Shown here piece after piece: positions 38,191-53,150 of a stretch of 64,000 bases of DNA (positions are counted from its first letter, which is position 1; the number at the start of each line of letters is the position of its first letter). The position numbers were made by a program, and so were the translations under genes. The notes below the pieces were generated by a model. That model made no database searches and was not told where the DNA came from. It saw only the letters and a program-made list of their open reading frames with translations. The stretch comes from Ustulina deusta (Eukaryota > Ascomycota > Sordariomycetes > Xylariales > Xylariaceae): NCBI GenBank assembly GCA_023159155.1, contig JAJNNX010000016.1, positions 248,001-312,000 of the forward strand, in the 5' to 3' direction.

Positions 38191-41100
38191 CTACTTTTTT
38201 TTAAAACTAAATGTTTAAACATAGTTTTAATTTAAAGTTATTAATAATATTAAGTTTATATAATTTTTTTATATTATATTATTTTATTATTATTTTTATA
38301 ATTTTATAAAAAATCTAAAAGTTTTTTTATAAGTTTTATAAAATTAGTTAAGTTTGATTAGTATATTTTTAAAATTCTAAGTTATATATTAAATATTATT
38401 AAAATTATAGCCTTTTTAAGTAACCTAGTATTATAACTTTTTATTTTTTTTATATATTTTTAATTGTTTAATTTATTTAATTTTAAATTTTATTTTGTTA
38501 TTAATATTTTTAACTAAAATAATAATTAGATTTATTAAAATAAAAAATTATTATTTGTTTTTTATAATTAGTTAGCATAAAACAAGTTTTTTATTTTATA
38601 AAAGTTAGGCAAATTAAAAATATAACTAAATTTTTATTTTTTTAAAATCTTAAAAAATTTAATTAATTAAAAGTCCAATTTAGTAATTAGTACTTATATT
38701 ATAAAACTTTTTTTTTTAAAAAGATTTTATTTTTTATTTTAAAATTTATTAAGCGTTTTTTTTTGTTGGCTTATAGCTTGTATTATTTTTGCGTAAGGGT
38801 TGCTATATTATATATTATTCTTTAAACGTTTTAGGTTTAGCAAACTAGTTTAAGCGCTTATTATTTAATATTAAAATCTATAATAGTTTTGCTAATATTT
38901 ATTATTAAAAAGTTTTGTGTTTTAATTTTTATTGCTATTTTTAGTAATAATATATTAATTAATAAATATTATAAAAAATTATATATAAAATCTAAAGCAA
39001 AAAAATAAATATTCTAATTATTTTAATATTTATTAATAAAAACAGAATTATTAGTTTAATTTTTAATTAGTTAATTTTACTACTTTTTAGGTTTAAAAAT
39101 AATAAATACTACTAAAGCAGTACTTAATACTTATAAAACTATTAATTATTACTATAAACTTAAAAATAAATAGTTTTATATTATTTAATATTTATATGTC
39201 TAGTATGCCAAAAAATCTATATAAACTCCTATAGTATTATATAACTAGTAATTCTATAGTGTTTGTTTTTTTGCTAAGTAAAATTACGATTAAATAGCTA
39301 AACTTGTTTATAAATACTTATATATAGTTATAACCCTATTGGTTAGGTGGTATATTTTTGCTATTTATTACTATATATTGCTATATTACGGCTAGTATAA
39401 ACAATAAATAAAAAAAGCTAGAAGTTTTGTTTTATAATATTTTGTTTTTTTTATAATTATAATAATTATATATATATTATTTATAATTACGTTTTAAATA
39501 AAACTACTAATATTTTTATTTTAATATTTTAATTTTAGTATATAATAATTAAAAATATATAAACTTTTTAAATTAAAGCTATATAAAAAAAGATAGTCCT
39601 ATTTAAAATAATTTTAAATATATATAATTTTTTGTTTTTATTTTCTAGTTTTTATAGCTAGTTTTTTTATTTAATTAGATTTATTAGGTTAGCTTTTTAA
39701 AAAATATTAGATAAAAAGTCTATAGTTAATATAAAACTTAATATTTTGTTAGGCAGGACTAATACTATTGTTTGTTTTTTAGTTTTTTTAGTTTTAATTA
39801 TAAAAAGCTTAGCTATTTTTTTAATAAAGCATTAGCTATTATAGATTTTTATTTTAGTTAGTATTAAAAAATAATATTAAAGTTTAATAAAAAGTTAGCT
39901 TAGTATATTTATTATATTAATAAAATTTATTTATTTAAAAAATATAATAAAGCTTAATAATTAATTATTATAAAAAATTTAGTTTTAAGGAGCTTTAAGC
40001 AATAATATTCTAAAGTTTGTACTACTACTAAAAATTTATAGTTTTAAATTAGGTAAGCTTGTTTAATTAATATTATTGTTTTAAAAAAATATTTTATAAG
40101 TTTTTAGGTTATATTTTTTTATTATTACTAAATAATTTTTTTTATTATATTGTGTAAAGTATTTATTTTTATTTATATTAGTTAGCTAGGCTTAAAAAAA
40201 ACTAGAATAAATGTTTTATAAGTTAGTAGTTTTATATATTTAAAAGTTTATTTTTATTCTAGTTTTATTATAAATAGTTTTTTTTTTTTAGTAGTTAATT
40301 TAAAAAAGCAGCAATTTTATTAATATAATAAATAAATATATAAATATAATTATAAAGCTTAAAAAATAATTAAATTAATTTAATATTTTTAAAATTATTA
40401 AAGTTTTAATTTAGGATTGCTTAAATTTTAATAGGGTTAATTCTAATTTTTATTTTAGCTTTTATAACTATTTTTAAATAATTAATAATAAATATATTCA
40501 AACAAAACTTTTTAATATTTTTTTAATATTTAGCTTAATATAAATAATAAATTATTTTTTTATAATAAGTTTAGTACTATTTTTTAGTTTTAAAATAAAT
40601 TAAAATATTATTTATATAAGTATTTGCAAATTTGTTTAAAAGTTTTTAGATTTATATATTAATAAAAGCTTACTACTAAATAAGTTTTACTTTTAAACTA
40701 AAAAACAAAACTTTTTATTAAAATATTTCTTTATAAGTTTAAAAAAAAATAATATAATATAATTTTATAATTAATAATAATTAATAAAAAGCTTTAATAA
40801 TATTTAGTTTAATAAATTAAGTAATATTATAATAATTAAATATAATATTATTAATATTTAAAATTAATATAATTTAATTTTTTAAATATATATATTTTTT
40901 ATTAATAATTAATTATAAACTTATATTTAATTAATTTAAATTTAAGTATAAATAAAACAAAAATTATATTTAAAATTATATTTTATTTAATAAAATTTAT
41001 AGCTAGTAGTTTGTTTATAAACTTTTTTTTAAGTAAAATAAACTATATAAATATATAATATTAATAAAAGCTAGAAATATATTTATTATTATTAAATTCT

Positions 41101-43500
41101 AGTACTATATTAAACTTTAGTTATAATAATAGCAAGGTTTTAGATTTTTTTTTTTTAAAAAGAACTTTTTTAGGTATAATAGCTAAAAAAGCAAAAAGCT
41201 TTGTATTAATTTTATATACTAGAAGTTTTTTCTTTTTAAAAATAAGATTGGTTTATTATTAAAAGTTTTTTATAATATTATTTAATTAATTTAAATCTAT
41301 TTTTTTTTACAAAATATTAATTATTTTTAAGTTTTTTTTAAATAGTTTAGTATAGTTATTTTTAGTTATTATAAACTTAATTATAATAAGCTCTTTTAAA
41401 GTTTTTTTAGCTAGTTGCTTTTATTTATTTTAATAAAAGTAGTTCTAAAAGTTTTATATAATTCTTTTAATAGTAGCTTAGTTTTTTTTTTTTAAAAGTT
41501 ATTATATAGACTTTTTTTGTTTTAAGTTTAAAAGTTTTAAGTTTTTTTTTTGTTCTTTTAGTTTTGGTTGTTTTTAAAATAATTGTTTTATTTTTAAAAA
41601 GTTATTTTAATATTTAGTAGTATTTTTTTAACGCTTAATTATATTAATTTATATTTTTTTATATTTTTAGGTTTATATTTTGTTATTTGTAGTTAAAAAG
41701 TTTAACTATAATTATTAGCAAAAATTAAACTAATAACAATAAATTATTTAATTAAATTAACTATTATTTTTAAGTTTTTATTAGAATATTTTGTTTTATT
41801 AACTATTTAATATTAATAATAATATTATAGCTAATTATTAAAAAAGTATAAGCTCTAGTGTTATATAAAACTAAAGTTTTTATTTTAATACTATTAATTT
41901 ATAATTAAATAAATATTTTAAAAATAATTAATTTGTTTTAGTTATATATTTTAGCTAAAATAGATAGAAAAACTAATAAAAAAACTTTTATTAGTTTTAT
42001 TTGTTTTTTAAGTTAGATAAACTATTAGAACTGTTTTTATTAAAGCGTTTTTTTGCTGGTTAAATACCTAAAACTTTAAGTTTTTAGTTAAAATAATTAA
42101 TTAATATATTTTTTTTTATTATAAATAAAACAAGTTTTATTATTTTAATAAGCTTTTTTTTTTTTTATACTTAGCGCTTGTTTTAACTATTTTAAAATAA
42201 ATATTTTAGAATTTCTAAGGTTAGCTAAAAGTTAATAGGCCGGTTTGCTAAAAATTTAATTATTTAAGTTAGATTTTTGTTTAATTAAACTAGTAAGCTT
42301 AATTTATTAATAATTTTTATGAGCTTGCTTAGTATTATATATTAATTTAATAATTTTATTAATAAATAATTTATAAAAAATATTTAAATTTATAAAAACT
42401 TTATATAAGTTTTTTTTTAAGTTTATATAAAAATAAATTTATTAATATTTTTATTAGTTTTATATATATAAATTTTAAATATTTTATAAGCTATAGCTAC
42501 TTAGTTAAAATTATAATAAATTATTAATAAAGCTTAAATTATTTTAGTAATATTATTAAATAGTTTTTTAATTAAATAAAAATATATTTTTATTAATTTT
42601 TTAGTATATTTTTTTAATTAGCTTATAATATATTAAAGTTAGCTATTTTTAGTTTAGAACATAGTAATATTTTTATTTAGCTTTTTTACTAGTTTATAAA
42701 CCTAGTTATTAAATAAAGCTTTATTTTTTATAAACTTATTAAAATTAGTTTTTTATATTTTAGCTTTTTTAATATAAGTAAAGTTTAAAATATTAAAAAA
42801 TAAACTAACAAAATAGAAAATAAATAAAGTAGCAAAACTAAAAAGTTTAAAATTAGTATTTTTAAATATGCTTTTTATTATTAAATCGTAGTTATTTTTT
42901 AAAAATATTAAAATAAGCGTATTAAAAAATTAGCGTTTTATTTTTTTTATTTATTAAAAAAGTTCTATTAGAACTAACGTAGGGTTGTAGGCTTGTATAG
43001 CTATAATATTTAGTGCTGCGTTTTTAAGCATATTATTTATTTTAAATAGTTCTAGTTCTAGTTTAGATTCTGTTTTTTTAAGTTCTAACTTTTTATTTTT
43101 TTTAGATTTTTTTTAAGTATTAGTTCGCCTAAAGTGTTTATAAAAAAGTTTAATGCTTAATTTTTTTTTTTTATTAAAGAAAAAATTTTAAAATTATTTA
43201 ATAGTAAAAAACTAGCTATATTTAAAAACTAAAGTTATTCTAATTATTTAAAAACTAAAAATAAAATAAAAATATTTAAAGTTAGGTTTTTTATAGGTTA
43301 TTAGCTTTTAAATAATATAAAAATTAAAAGTTTTATTAAGGTTATATTAAAATTAGATTTATGTTATAAAATATATAATTTTTTATATTAAGTATACAAT
43401 TTAAAAAAAAAAGTTTATTTATGTTTTGCTAACTATAGCAAAATAAAAAATATATATTTATTAAACATTTATTAATAAATAATTAGTAAGCTTAAAGTAA
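38191..43500 (-). pseudogene. Gypsy-1 copy A gag-pol relic
   Basis: Read through stops on the minus strand, about 40230-40560 gives a stretch ending in NYFLSFIIIFIYLFI, which matches the conserved QSFLGFxNYYRRFI-type linker between reverse transcriptase and RNase H. At about 39050-39270, VYIDFLAY resembles an integrase core start. Gag should lie at about 41700-43500. No frame is intact. Copies B and C align with parts of it. Confidence 0.7.
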
Positions 43501-43729
43501 TATTATAATTAGTTAAGTAAAACTTTTATAGCTAGTTTATTAATACTATAAATAAAGACTTTAAACTAAAAAAAAAAAAAAAAAAAAATCAGAGTTTATA
43601 AAGTAGGTAGATATAGACTCTATATATATAGCTGCAAAGTTAGGTTAGTCCATACGCAGACTTCCTATTTTATTGCTATATAGGCCTAAAGTTCTTGCAG
43701 GTCTTACCAAGACTATACTAACCGTTACA
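43501..43729 (-). repeat. Gypsy-1 copy A LTR, right
   Basis: 229 bp, ending accgttaca, followed by ATAAG. Several C/G-containing words (cttgcaggtcttaccaag) are preserved at about 43694-43711. Confidence 0.85.
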
Positions 43730-45889
43730 ATAAGTTATAAGCTATTAAAATAGCTTTTTAGTTATTATTATAAATAATTATTAATATATTATTAATTTTA
43801 ATATTTAGTTTAATTAAAAGTTTTTTTATTTATATAGTTTTTTTTAAAGCTTATATTTAACTTTTAAGTTTTGTTTTAAAAAATAATAATAAAACTATTA
43901 ATTAATATTTTAAATTTTAGTTTATTGTTTTATTTTTTAAATTAAAAATATATTTTAAAATTAAGCAATAAATCTTTTATAAGTTTTTTAGTTTAAATTA
44001 GTATAGCTTTATAAATTAAAATTTTTATATATATATTAACTTTAGATTAATTATAGTTATTAAATATTTAAATATTTAGTTTTGCTATATATTTATTATA
44101 TTTAAAAATAATAAAAATAATATTTAGTTTAATTTTTAGTATTATATATATAAAAAAACTAATAGCTTTTTAATATTATTTTTGATTTATTATTATTATA
44201 ATAAAGTTTTTTTTAAATATTTTAATATTTATAAAAATTAAAATATAAATTAGTTTTGTTTTTTTATATTTAGGTTTATTTAAGTTTTAAAAGCTAAATT
44301 TTATAAAAAAAAATTTTAAATAAGCTTATTATAATAATTTTAAAGTATAGCATAATTAGTTTTATTTAATAGCTATATTTAAATAAAATTTAGCTAGTTT
44401 TAAATTGTTTATTTAGAACCTTTTACTTAAAGCTTATTTAATATTATTAATTTTTAAAGTTTTTAAATTAATAATTAAAAAATTATTAATATAAATAGTA
44501 ATATAATAGTTATTTTAAGTAAAAATATTAATATTTAAATTTAAACTACTAAATTTTAAACTTTTTAGAAATATTACTAATGTTTTATACTATACTTTAA
44601 ATATTTATTTAAGCTTATAAAATATTTTATATAAATATTATTTTAATATTAATTTAATAAATTTTAAGATTTAAAGTAATAATAATAGCAAATAAATTTT
44701 TATAGCTTATAAGTTTAATTATTAAAGCAAAAGTTTTATAATATTTTATTTTATTTTATTATTTAAAACTTTTAATTATTTATTTAGCTTTATATTAAAT
44801 AATTTTGTTTATTTTATTATACTTAAGTTTATATCTTTATTTATTAAACAATATTTTAATATTAAATAGTTTAATAATTATTTTTAAGTTAGATTATTAA
44901 TTAATAAGCTATATTTATTATTTATAGCTTTGCGCTACTTTATTTAGTAAAAATTATATTTTATAGCTTTATAGCTTATTAGTTTAATAATTTTAGTTAT
45001 TTTTATAGCTTTTAATATAGCAATAATAAAATAAAAAATGATTAGTTAATATTTATAGTTCTAAAAATAAATTTTATTATATTTAAATTATAATATAGGT
45101 TTTTTTAGTTGTTTTAAGATATAAATTTTAGATTAAGTACTATTTTTTTTTTATAATTGCTACTATTGTTTTTTTTTAGTATACTAGAAAAAAACATATT
45201 AAAAGTATAATTAGAATTATTATTATTATTATTAAAAAGTTGGCTAAAATAATTAAAGTTGTTTTTATTATTTAAAAATATATTAAAATTATTAGGTTTT
45301 TAATTATTGCTTGTTATAAACGGGGTAATATTTAGAATATTACTAAGTATAGTACTAAGTATAATACTAAAAATATTATTTAGGATACTATTTATAATAA
45401 ATAATTTTAATAGTATAAAAACTAATTTTTTTTAAAGTAGGTTTATTATTATTAGTAATAGTATAAAAAAATTTAGTTGTTTTTTTAAAAGTTTTTTTTA
45501 AATAAAGCTTTTTAAAATATTTTTAATAATTTTATTATATAGGTTTTATTAAACTTATTTTTTATTGCTAATTTTTAGTTATATTTAATTTAGCAGCTAA
45601 TAAAGAATTTTTTAAAAAAAGCTTATATTATTAGTATTTATTACTTTTTTGTTTTTAAAAAAAATTATAAAGTTATATAAGCTTTAATTTTAGTATTTAA
45701 ATATTTTATAAAATAGAGGTTTTTTTATAAATATTAACCTTTTTTTGTTTAGTTAGAAATATTATTTATTAGTTCTAATAAGTACTATATAGTTATATAC
45801 TAATATCTAGCCAAACTATTTTTTATAGAGTAATATTTTAAGTTAGTTATTAAACTAATAAATTATAATATAATAAGCTATTTAAGTAA
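43730..45889 (-). pseudogene. Copia pol relic with reverse transcriptase, segment 3
   Basis: On the minus strand, about 44370-44760 gives, through stops, LVIFLKSLKFSSLN, then YYITIYINNFLIIN where Copia reverse transcriptases have an xYVDDxLI core, then RFQINNLKLAKFYLN where F.M.DLG..xyxLG is usual. This identifies the host element of the nested block as Ty1/Copia. It is bounded by ATAAG of Gypsy-1 A and GTAA of LTR-3. Confidence 0.75.
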
Positions 45890-46254
45890 TGCAGTAGGGC
45901 TAGTACGCGCGTATAGGAAACAAGTCCTTAGTCATAGAGTAGAACGTATTCTCGGAGACCTTTCGGAGATTATGGGACAAAAGGTATAATAAGCGCGCGT
46001 TTTTATTTAAGGCTATGAAAAACTTTTTTTTTTATATATAAAAGAACGGATAATTATTATAAAATACTAAATAAGAGTTAAAGATTTGTTTTATTAATTA
46101 ATTATTGTGTTTTTATTTATATTTATATATTAGATTTTAATTTAATACGTATAAAGATCTACGAGCTAAAAAACATAGTTTAATATAAAAAAATTAAATA
46201 GGTTTAGTTAGTTTTAATATATAATAAGCTAATTAGAAGCTTTGCTTTATTTTA
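45890..46254 (+). repeat. LTR-3 5' LTR
   Basis: 365 bp. The first 120 bp are nearly unmutated and GC-normal (for example tctcggagacctttcggag at 45950-45968), the rest is AT-rich. Confidence 0.8.
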
Positions 46255-49200
46255 TTAGTATTTTTAGTAAAACAATAAAAATTAATATTATTTAATGTTT
46301 TTCAAAATATAACTTATAATTAAAAATTAATATTTCTAACTAATATACCTAATATATAAAAACTAACTATTAATTATACTAATTAGTTATATTTTTTTTA
46401 ATAAATTTTTATATAAAGCTAAACTTTTAATATAATTTAATAATATAATATAAAAATAATAAAAAACTAATTATAATAAAAATTAAATAAATATAAAATA
46501 TTAATAAAACTATTATTTTTAGAACAACTAATTATAAAAATACTAATAGTACTATACTATTTTTATTAGATCTATAAAAAAATATAAAACCTAACTATAG
46601 TTTTATTAAAAAAACTAATATATTTATTAAACTTAAATATATATAAACTTTTAATAAAAAACTTATAGGAATATTACGCTAATTATATATACTTATATAA
46701 TAATAAAAACTATAAAACATTGAACAAAAAAATATTATTAAAACTTAAAAACTATTGTTTTATTTTTAAAATATTTATTATTTTGTTATTTTTATATATT
46801 AATAGTTCTAATTAATAACTTAAAATAAATAATTTAAACGTTCTAAAGTAACTGCAAAACTTTAGGCTTTTTTTTAATAAGGTTTATTTTAAATATTCTA
46901 ATTATAAATATATTTACTTCTAATATTATGCTAACTAATAATGAGACTAATAAATACTAGCTAGCTAAGCTTTTAATATTTATATAATTAGTTTTTAGAA
47001 ATACTATATTTTTATATATTATTAGTTTATTTATTTTTAATTTTATATTTTGTTTTTAGAACTAATTTAATAAAAAAAACGTAACTAAATAGCTTTATAA
47101 AATAAAAGAGACTTTTTAAGTTATATAAACTTCCATAAGCTAAATAAATTAATTAGTTATTATATTAAATAAAAACTATAATTAAAAAATATATAGTTTA
47201 ATATATTATTAGTTTTTATACCGATTAAAATCAAATTATTATAAACTTAAAACAAAAATATAAAACAATTAATCTTAAGCAAACCTAATTATAAAAAAAA
47301 TAACTTATTAAATTTTTTTTAAGTACTAAAACAATTCTTTAAAATTATACTTAATTTTTTTTTAAATATATAGCTTTAATTAATAAACTTAGCTAAAAAA
47401 TATTTTTAATACTTAAAAAGTTTTACTTATATAACTTAATTAAATTGATCCTTTTTAATTATTTTAAAAATATTTTTAATAAATATAAAATTATTAAAAA
47501 TAACCTATAATAAAAAAAATATATTAATACTATAAATATTTTTAAATAATAAGCTAACTTAGAATCTTTTTTTTAGCTATAAATAGTAATATTAAGTTTT
47601 TTAAATAGTACTACTAGCTTAGAACTATTGCTAAATATATTTTTTTACTTTATTTAGTCAGCTATATAAATATAACTGTTCTAAGCTTTATTAGTTATTT
47701 TTTTAATTTAGCTATTTATAACTACTTTTTTTATTATGTTTTTAATAGTTTATATATATATAGATCTAATAATTAAACAATTAATAGCTAAAATAAAGAG
47801 CTTTTTTATTTATAATACTTAAATAACTAAAACAATAATTAAAATAATATAATTATTAATTAATTAGAATTAATACTATGCTTTTTTTAATTAGATGTTT
47901 TATTAAAAAATTAGCTAGCAAAGCAAGTAGTAATATAAAAATAGCTAATTTAGAGCTTATACTATTTAAATATAATAATTAAACTTTTAGAAATATAACT
48001 AATTAAACAACTAGAATAATTTTAGAAGTACTAGCAATAATCTATATAAATATTAGTTTTATAGAACTAAAGATCATATATAATAAAGCTATAAATTAAA
48101 AAAAAAAAAAAAAAAACTTTAAAACTTTATATAAAAATATAACTTTAGAGCTTAGTATATTAGTTTATTATATATATTTTAGTATATTTGTTTGCTTATA
48201 ATTAATTTAGATAAAATATTAAAAAACAATTAGATTTATTTTTCTAGCTTTAATATAGATTTATTATAACTATTTTAATAAATATTTTTTAATAACTTTA
48301 ATAATTTATAAGGTCTTATATAAATTTAATTATATTTTAAAAGATCTAGATTTTAAAAATAAAACCTAATTATAAAACTTAAGATTTAGTAAAAATAGAA
48401 ATATTTCGAATAACTTAGCTTAATTACTTGTTTTAATACTTAAATAACTAACTATAATTAATTAGTTTAATCCTAAAGTAAGATTTTAAATTAACTTAGT
48501 TTTTATAGAATAATAAAAGCTTAATATTTTAGTTAAAAAAAACTACTTAAAATTTTAATATAATAAATAGTAAAAATATTAGAATAGGCAAAAGTTTATA
48601 GTACTAAAAGCAATTAATTAAATTGTTTTTTTAAATAATTTATTAGTGCTTATAGTTCTAGACTTTATTAGTATATTTAATACGTAAGCTTATATAAAAG
48701 CTATAATAATAATAAAAAAACGCTTAAATAAAAAAAATAATACTACGCCTAAAACTTATAATATTATTTAACTTTACAAAATAACTAGCGCTATAATAAG
48801 TATAAGCACTAATTAGCAAATATTTTTATTTATTTTAAAAATAAAAAAATATTAAATATTTTTTAATAAAATTAATAACTTATTTAAAGCTAAAATAAAG
48901 TTAATTTAAAAAAAGCTACTAGGTTTATTTTTTAATACGTTAGAATTACTTATAATATAAGCTTTTATAATAAAACAAATATTAAGCAAAAAAACAATTA
49001 AATTAAGTTAATTAAATAAACCTAAGTTTAAAGCAAATAATTAATAAATATTAGATATACCTATTTTAAAAATTAATAATATATATATAATGCTATAAAA
49101 ATTTATAAAAAAAGTTTATAAAACTTTTTAAATAAATATATTTTTATAAAATATAAAAAATTATATAAAAGCTATACTTAAAATTATAGTAAAAATTAAG

Positions 49201-52200
49201 GAATTATTAAAAAGCTTATTAATTACTAGACTTTTTAATACTAGCGCTTAATTATATATTTTAATAAAAAGTTATATTAAAAATAATTAATTTTTTATAA
49301 TTAATATTTAAATAATTTAAAATAAATATTTTATTAAACTAGAAATATTTTTATAATTATATAAAAAAATTATTATTTAGCTAGTATAGATTGCTAGAAA
49401 ATATATATAGGCTATTTTTATATATATAGTTGTAAATAAAAAAGCAGCTATTTTTCTACTTCTAGGAATAAACTTTTTAGGAATTATAAATTATGTTTTT
49501 TATTTTAAAAATTTAGTTCTAATAGCTATATTTATTTTTAGTAATATATATATTATTATTTCTGCAACTCTGCCTATCTAATTATATTTTTATAATAAAT
49601 TAATAATTAGAGCTATAAAAAACTAATAGCTATTTATATATAAAAAGCTACTATAAATAACTATAATTAGTTTTTAATTAATATTTAAATTTTATTTTTA
49701 CTATATATTACTAAAGTGACTTTTAATTTAGTACTAAACTTAAATAATAAAATTATATAAAAATATTTTTATAATATTAATTAACTACTTACAAACTATA
49801 TAAACTAAATATTAAAACTAAATAATAATATTTTTTTATAAAAATTTTATTAGATAGTAAATTTTTAATAAGTTTTAGAACTATTATTTATAAAGCTATA
49901 AAAAAAGCAAAAAAAAATAAAAATTTTAAAAGCTAAACAAATAGCGTTTTTTTTTTTTTTTAATATTTATAATATATAAACCTAAATTAAAAAAAAAAAC
50001 CTCTAACAAAAATATATAATTAGTATAAACCAGATAAAACGTCTAAAAAAGAAAAAATTTATTTAAATATTTACTTATATTTTGTTATATAACTTAAAAA
50101 AACTTAATTAACTAAAGAATACTTTTAAAAAATTAAAAAATATATAAAAATATTAGAACTTATTAATTAAAAAAAAAAGCTTTTAATTAAAGTGTTATAT
50201 AAATATAAAATAGTTTTAGCTTAAGATTTTAGTAAAATCAAAAAAATATATAATAAAATTATATTATTATATAAAATCTAAATAATACTATATAAAGCTT
50301 AAAAAAAAATCCCTATTTTTATACTACTATAAAAAAGAGGACTAAATATATTTAAAACTTAATTTATAAATAATATATTAAAAAAAATATAATATATATT
50401 AAAAAAAATTATAATATATATTAAAACATATAGTTTGTAATAAAAAAAAATAAAAAGCTTAAACTAATTAATTTTATTACTAAACTAAACATAATTATAA
50501 TTTAAAATATTTTTTTATTAAAAAGTTATAATAAATTTACTAAAAAATTTGCTATATATAAAATCTTATTAATAATCGATTTTCTTTTAAATATAATTAA
50601 ATATTTTTTTTTTTTTTTTTAGTTAAGTATTAATAGCTTTTTTTATACTACTTGGAATTCTATAAATAATAATACTTTTTTAAAATATAACAAATTTAAG
50701 AGCTTATTTTTTTAAAATAATTAGCTAAATATTATATAATATTATATTTAAAAAATACAAACTATTTTTTAATAATATAAAAATTAAAAAGTTACTTTTA
50801 GTATATAGCAATTTATTTTTAAACATATTAAAAATATTAATATAGTTTTGCTAAATTTCAAATTAGCAAGTACTACTATAAACAATATTAAAAACAAATA
50901 ATATAAACTAATAGTAATACTAGTTAAATATTTCTATAGAACTAATAGCTATAAACCTATAAAAGCTAAAATATTTAAAATTTTAAAATAAATAGCATAT
51001 AGCAATATTATAAAAATAAAAGTTTTTTTAAAAATAAATAGTTATTATTAAATATAAATAAAAACGTATACTATAATAATATTTTTACTAACTATACTTT
51101 TTTAATATAATATTAAGTTTATTTAAAAAAAATAATTAAAAATAAGCAATAATAATACTATAATAAGTTTTAATAACTATTTTTTGCTTAATTATTTTAG
51201 ATTATAAAGCTAAAAGAATCTAACTAAAAATTAATACTTTAAAAAAAAAATAAAGCGCTATACTTTATTAATTAATTTAAAATAAAATATACCTATTTAA
51301 ATATAAATTAAAAACTTAAAAAAAACTTAAATTAAATTATAATATAATAAAAAAAAATGCTTAAAAGTTATTAAAGCTTTTTACTAACTATCAAATTACT
51401 TATATAAGATCAGATTTTATTTAAAAACAAATATAAAAGTACTAATTATTTAATTAAATAATAGATTTTTTATACTACTTAGCGCAGTTTTAACCTAATA
51501 AGTTATTTTTATTAAAATATTTAATTTTAAATTATACTATGTTTTTAAAAAAATATATATATAATAATAAATGGACTATTATATAAACTAAAAAAATTAT
51601 TAAATAAATTAGATAATTAATAAAAAAAAATATAAAGAATTTTATTAATTTTTAACTTTATATTATAATAATTAAACTAATAATTGCTTTAAATATTACT
51701 ACTTTTTTTAAACTAGAGCAAAAATAGTTAATATATTTATAAAAATTGCTTTTTAAAAAAATAAAACTATTATATTAGATCTAATATTATATTAATAACT
51801 TTAATAATTAAAAATATTTTTAAAAAAAAAGCTATATATAATTAAAATATTAAAACTAGGATTTTATATATTATAAAATTACTACTTAATACTACTAAAA
51901 AAACTTATATAAAAATATTAAAAATATTTTAAAAAGCTATAAGCTATACTAATAAATATAAAATAAGCAATTTAAAAAAAATATTATTATAATAAAACTA
52001 AAAATATACTTACGAACTAGATTTTTAATATTTAATTTATATTTAATAATAATAAGTTTAAAGCAATTATTAAAGCTAAATATAAAATATTAGTTTATTT
52101 TAAAGCAATACTATTTTAATTCATTAATTTTAAAAATATTGCTTAATTTATTAAACAATATATTATTTATTAATATAATATTTTTATTAAAATTAAATAT

Positions 52201-52900
52201 AATAATAATTCTAAAAATAAAAAAAAAGTTATAATAATTAAAATATAACTTAGATTTATAATAATTTATAGTATAGTATATTACTTTTAAAGCTAAAAAC
52301 TTATTAAGTTAAGCTATAAAGTAATTATTAATAGCTTTAAAAAAATAACTTAAGAAATAAAAAAAAGCTAAACTAAATAATTTAATAAAATAATCTAGGC
52401 TAATAAAATTATTATTTAATATTATAGCTATAATATATATAAAATAGTTTATAGTTAATTATTAGTTTTACTAATTAAAAATATTATTTTAATATAGCAG
52501 ATTATTAATTAGTAAAATATTTCTAATTATATATTTTTTTAATATATAAAGTATAGCAATTTAAAAAAAAAAAAAATTTAGCTAAGGTCTAATGTATTAT
52601 TATTTAAAAAAAATGCTAAGCTATAAAATAGGCTAATTAGCAATATATTTATAAGGTTTGCTTTATAGTTTTAAAAAAAAAGATTTTATTTTTATGTTTA
52701 ATATTTTATTAAACCATAATAAATTTTAAAGTACTAAACTTTTATATAAATAAAAAGGCCTATTTTTTATAGCATTTAAAAAAAATAGAAAATAGAAAAT
52801 AAAAAAACTAAAAGGATATATAAAAATAGGAATTTATATATTAAATAGCTTATAACTATTTATTAAAAATAAAGCTAAATACTAAAAACTAATTAATTTT
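46255..52900 (+). pseudogene. LTR-3 interior with protease-like relic
   Basis: A-rich plus strand. Around 49215-49260 the frame reads LFNTSA, plausibly a mutated DTGA aspartic-protease site followed by hydrophobic residues. No other domain is confidently placed. Confidence 0.45.
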
Positions 52901-53029
52901 ATTATTAATAAATAAACAATAGGCTTACTAAAGGACAATTATTATAAAAAAGATATAAATATAGTTAAAATAGCTCTAATTAAAGCTATAATACAATTAG
53001 ACAAAAGCTAAACAAAACTTAAAATATAG

Positions 53030-53150
53030 CTAGATATAGCTAAAATATAGCTAAAATAAACTTAAATATATTTAAATATAACTTAAAATATAGCTAGATA
53101 TAGCTAGGATATAGTTTAAATAAACTATAATATAGCTTAAATAGGCCAAA
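53030..53150. repeat. Imperfect tandem repeat of atatagctagatatagct type
   Basis: Several 10-22-bp units of atatagcta(g/a) with variable spacers. It is low-complexity DNA in the LTR-3 block, without known function. Confidence 0.6.

Larger units (their letters stand above)
37953..43729 (-). mobile_element. Gypsy-1 copy A, complete length, RIP-degraded
   Basis: 5.78 kb with LTRs at 37953-38190 and 43501-43729 and a perfect ATAAG duplication (37948-37952, 43730-43734). The A-rich strand beside the left LTR (gttttaaaaaaaagtag on the minus strand) fits a polypurine tract and so minus-strand coding. Pol relics agree: reverse-transcriptase/RNase H linker at about 40230-40560 and integrase-like sequence at about 39050-39270, nearer the 3' LTR, which is the Ty3/Gypsy order. 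It is the reference copy for the family in this window. Confidence 0.85.
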
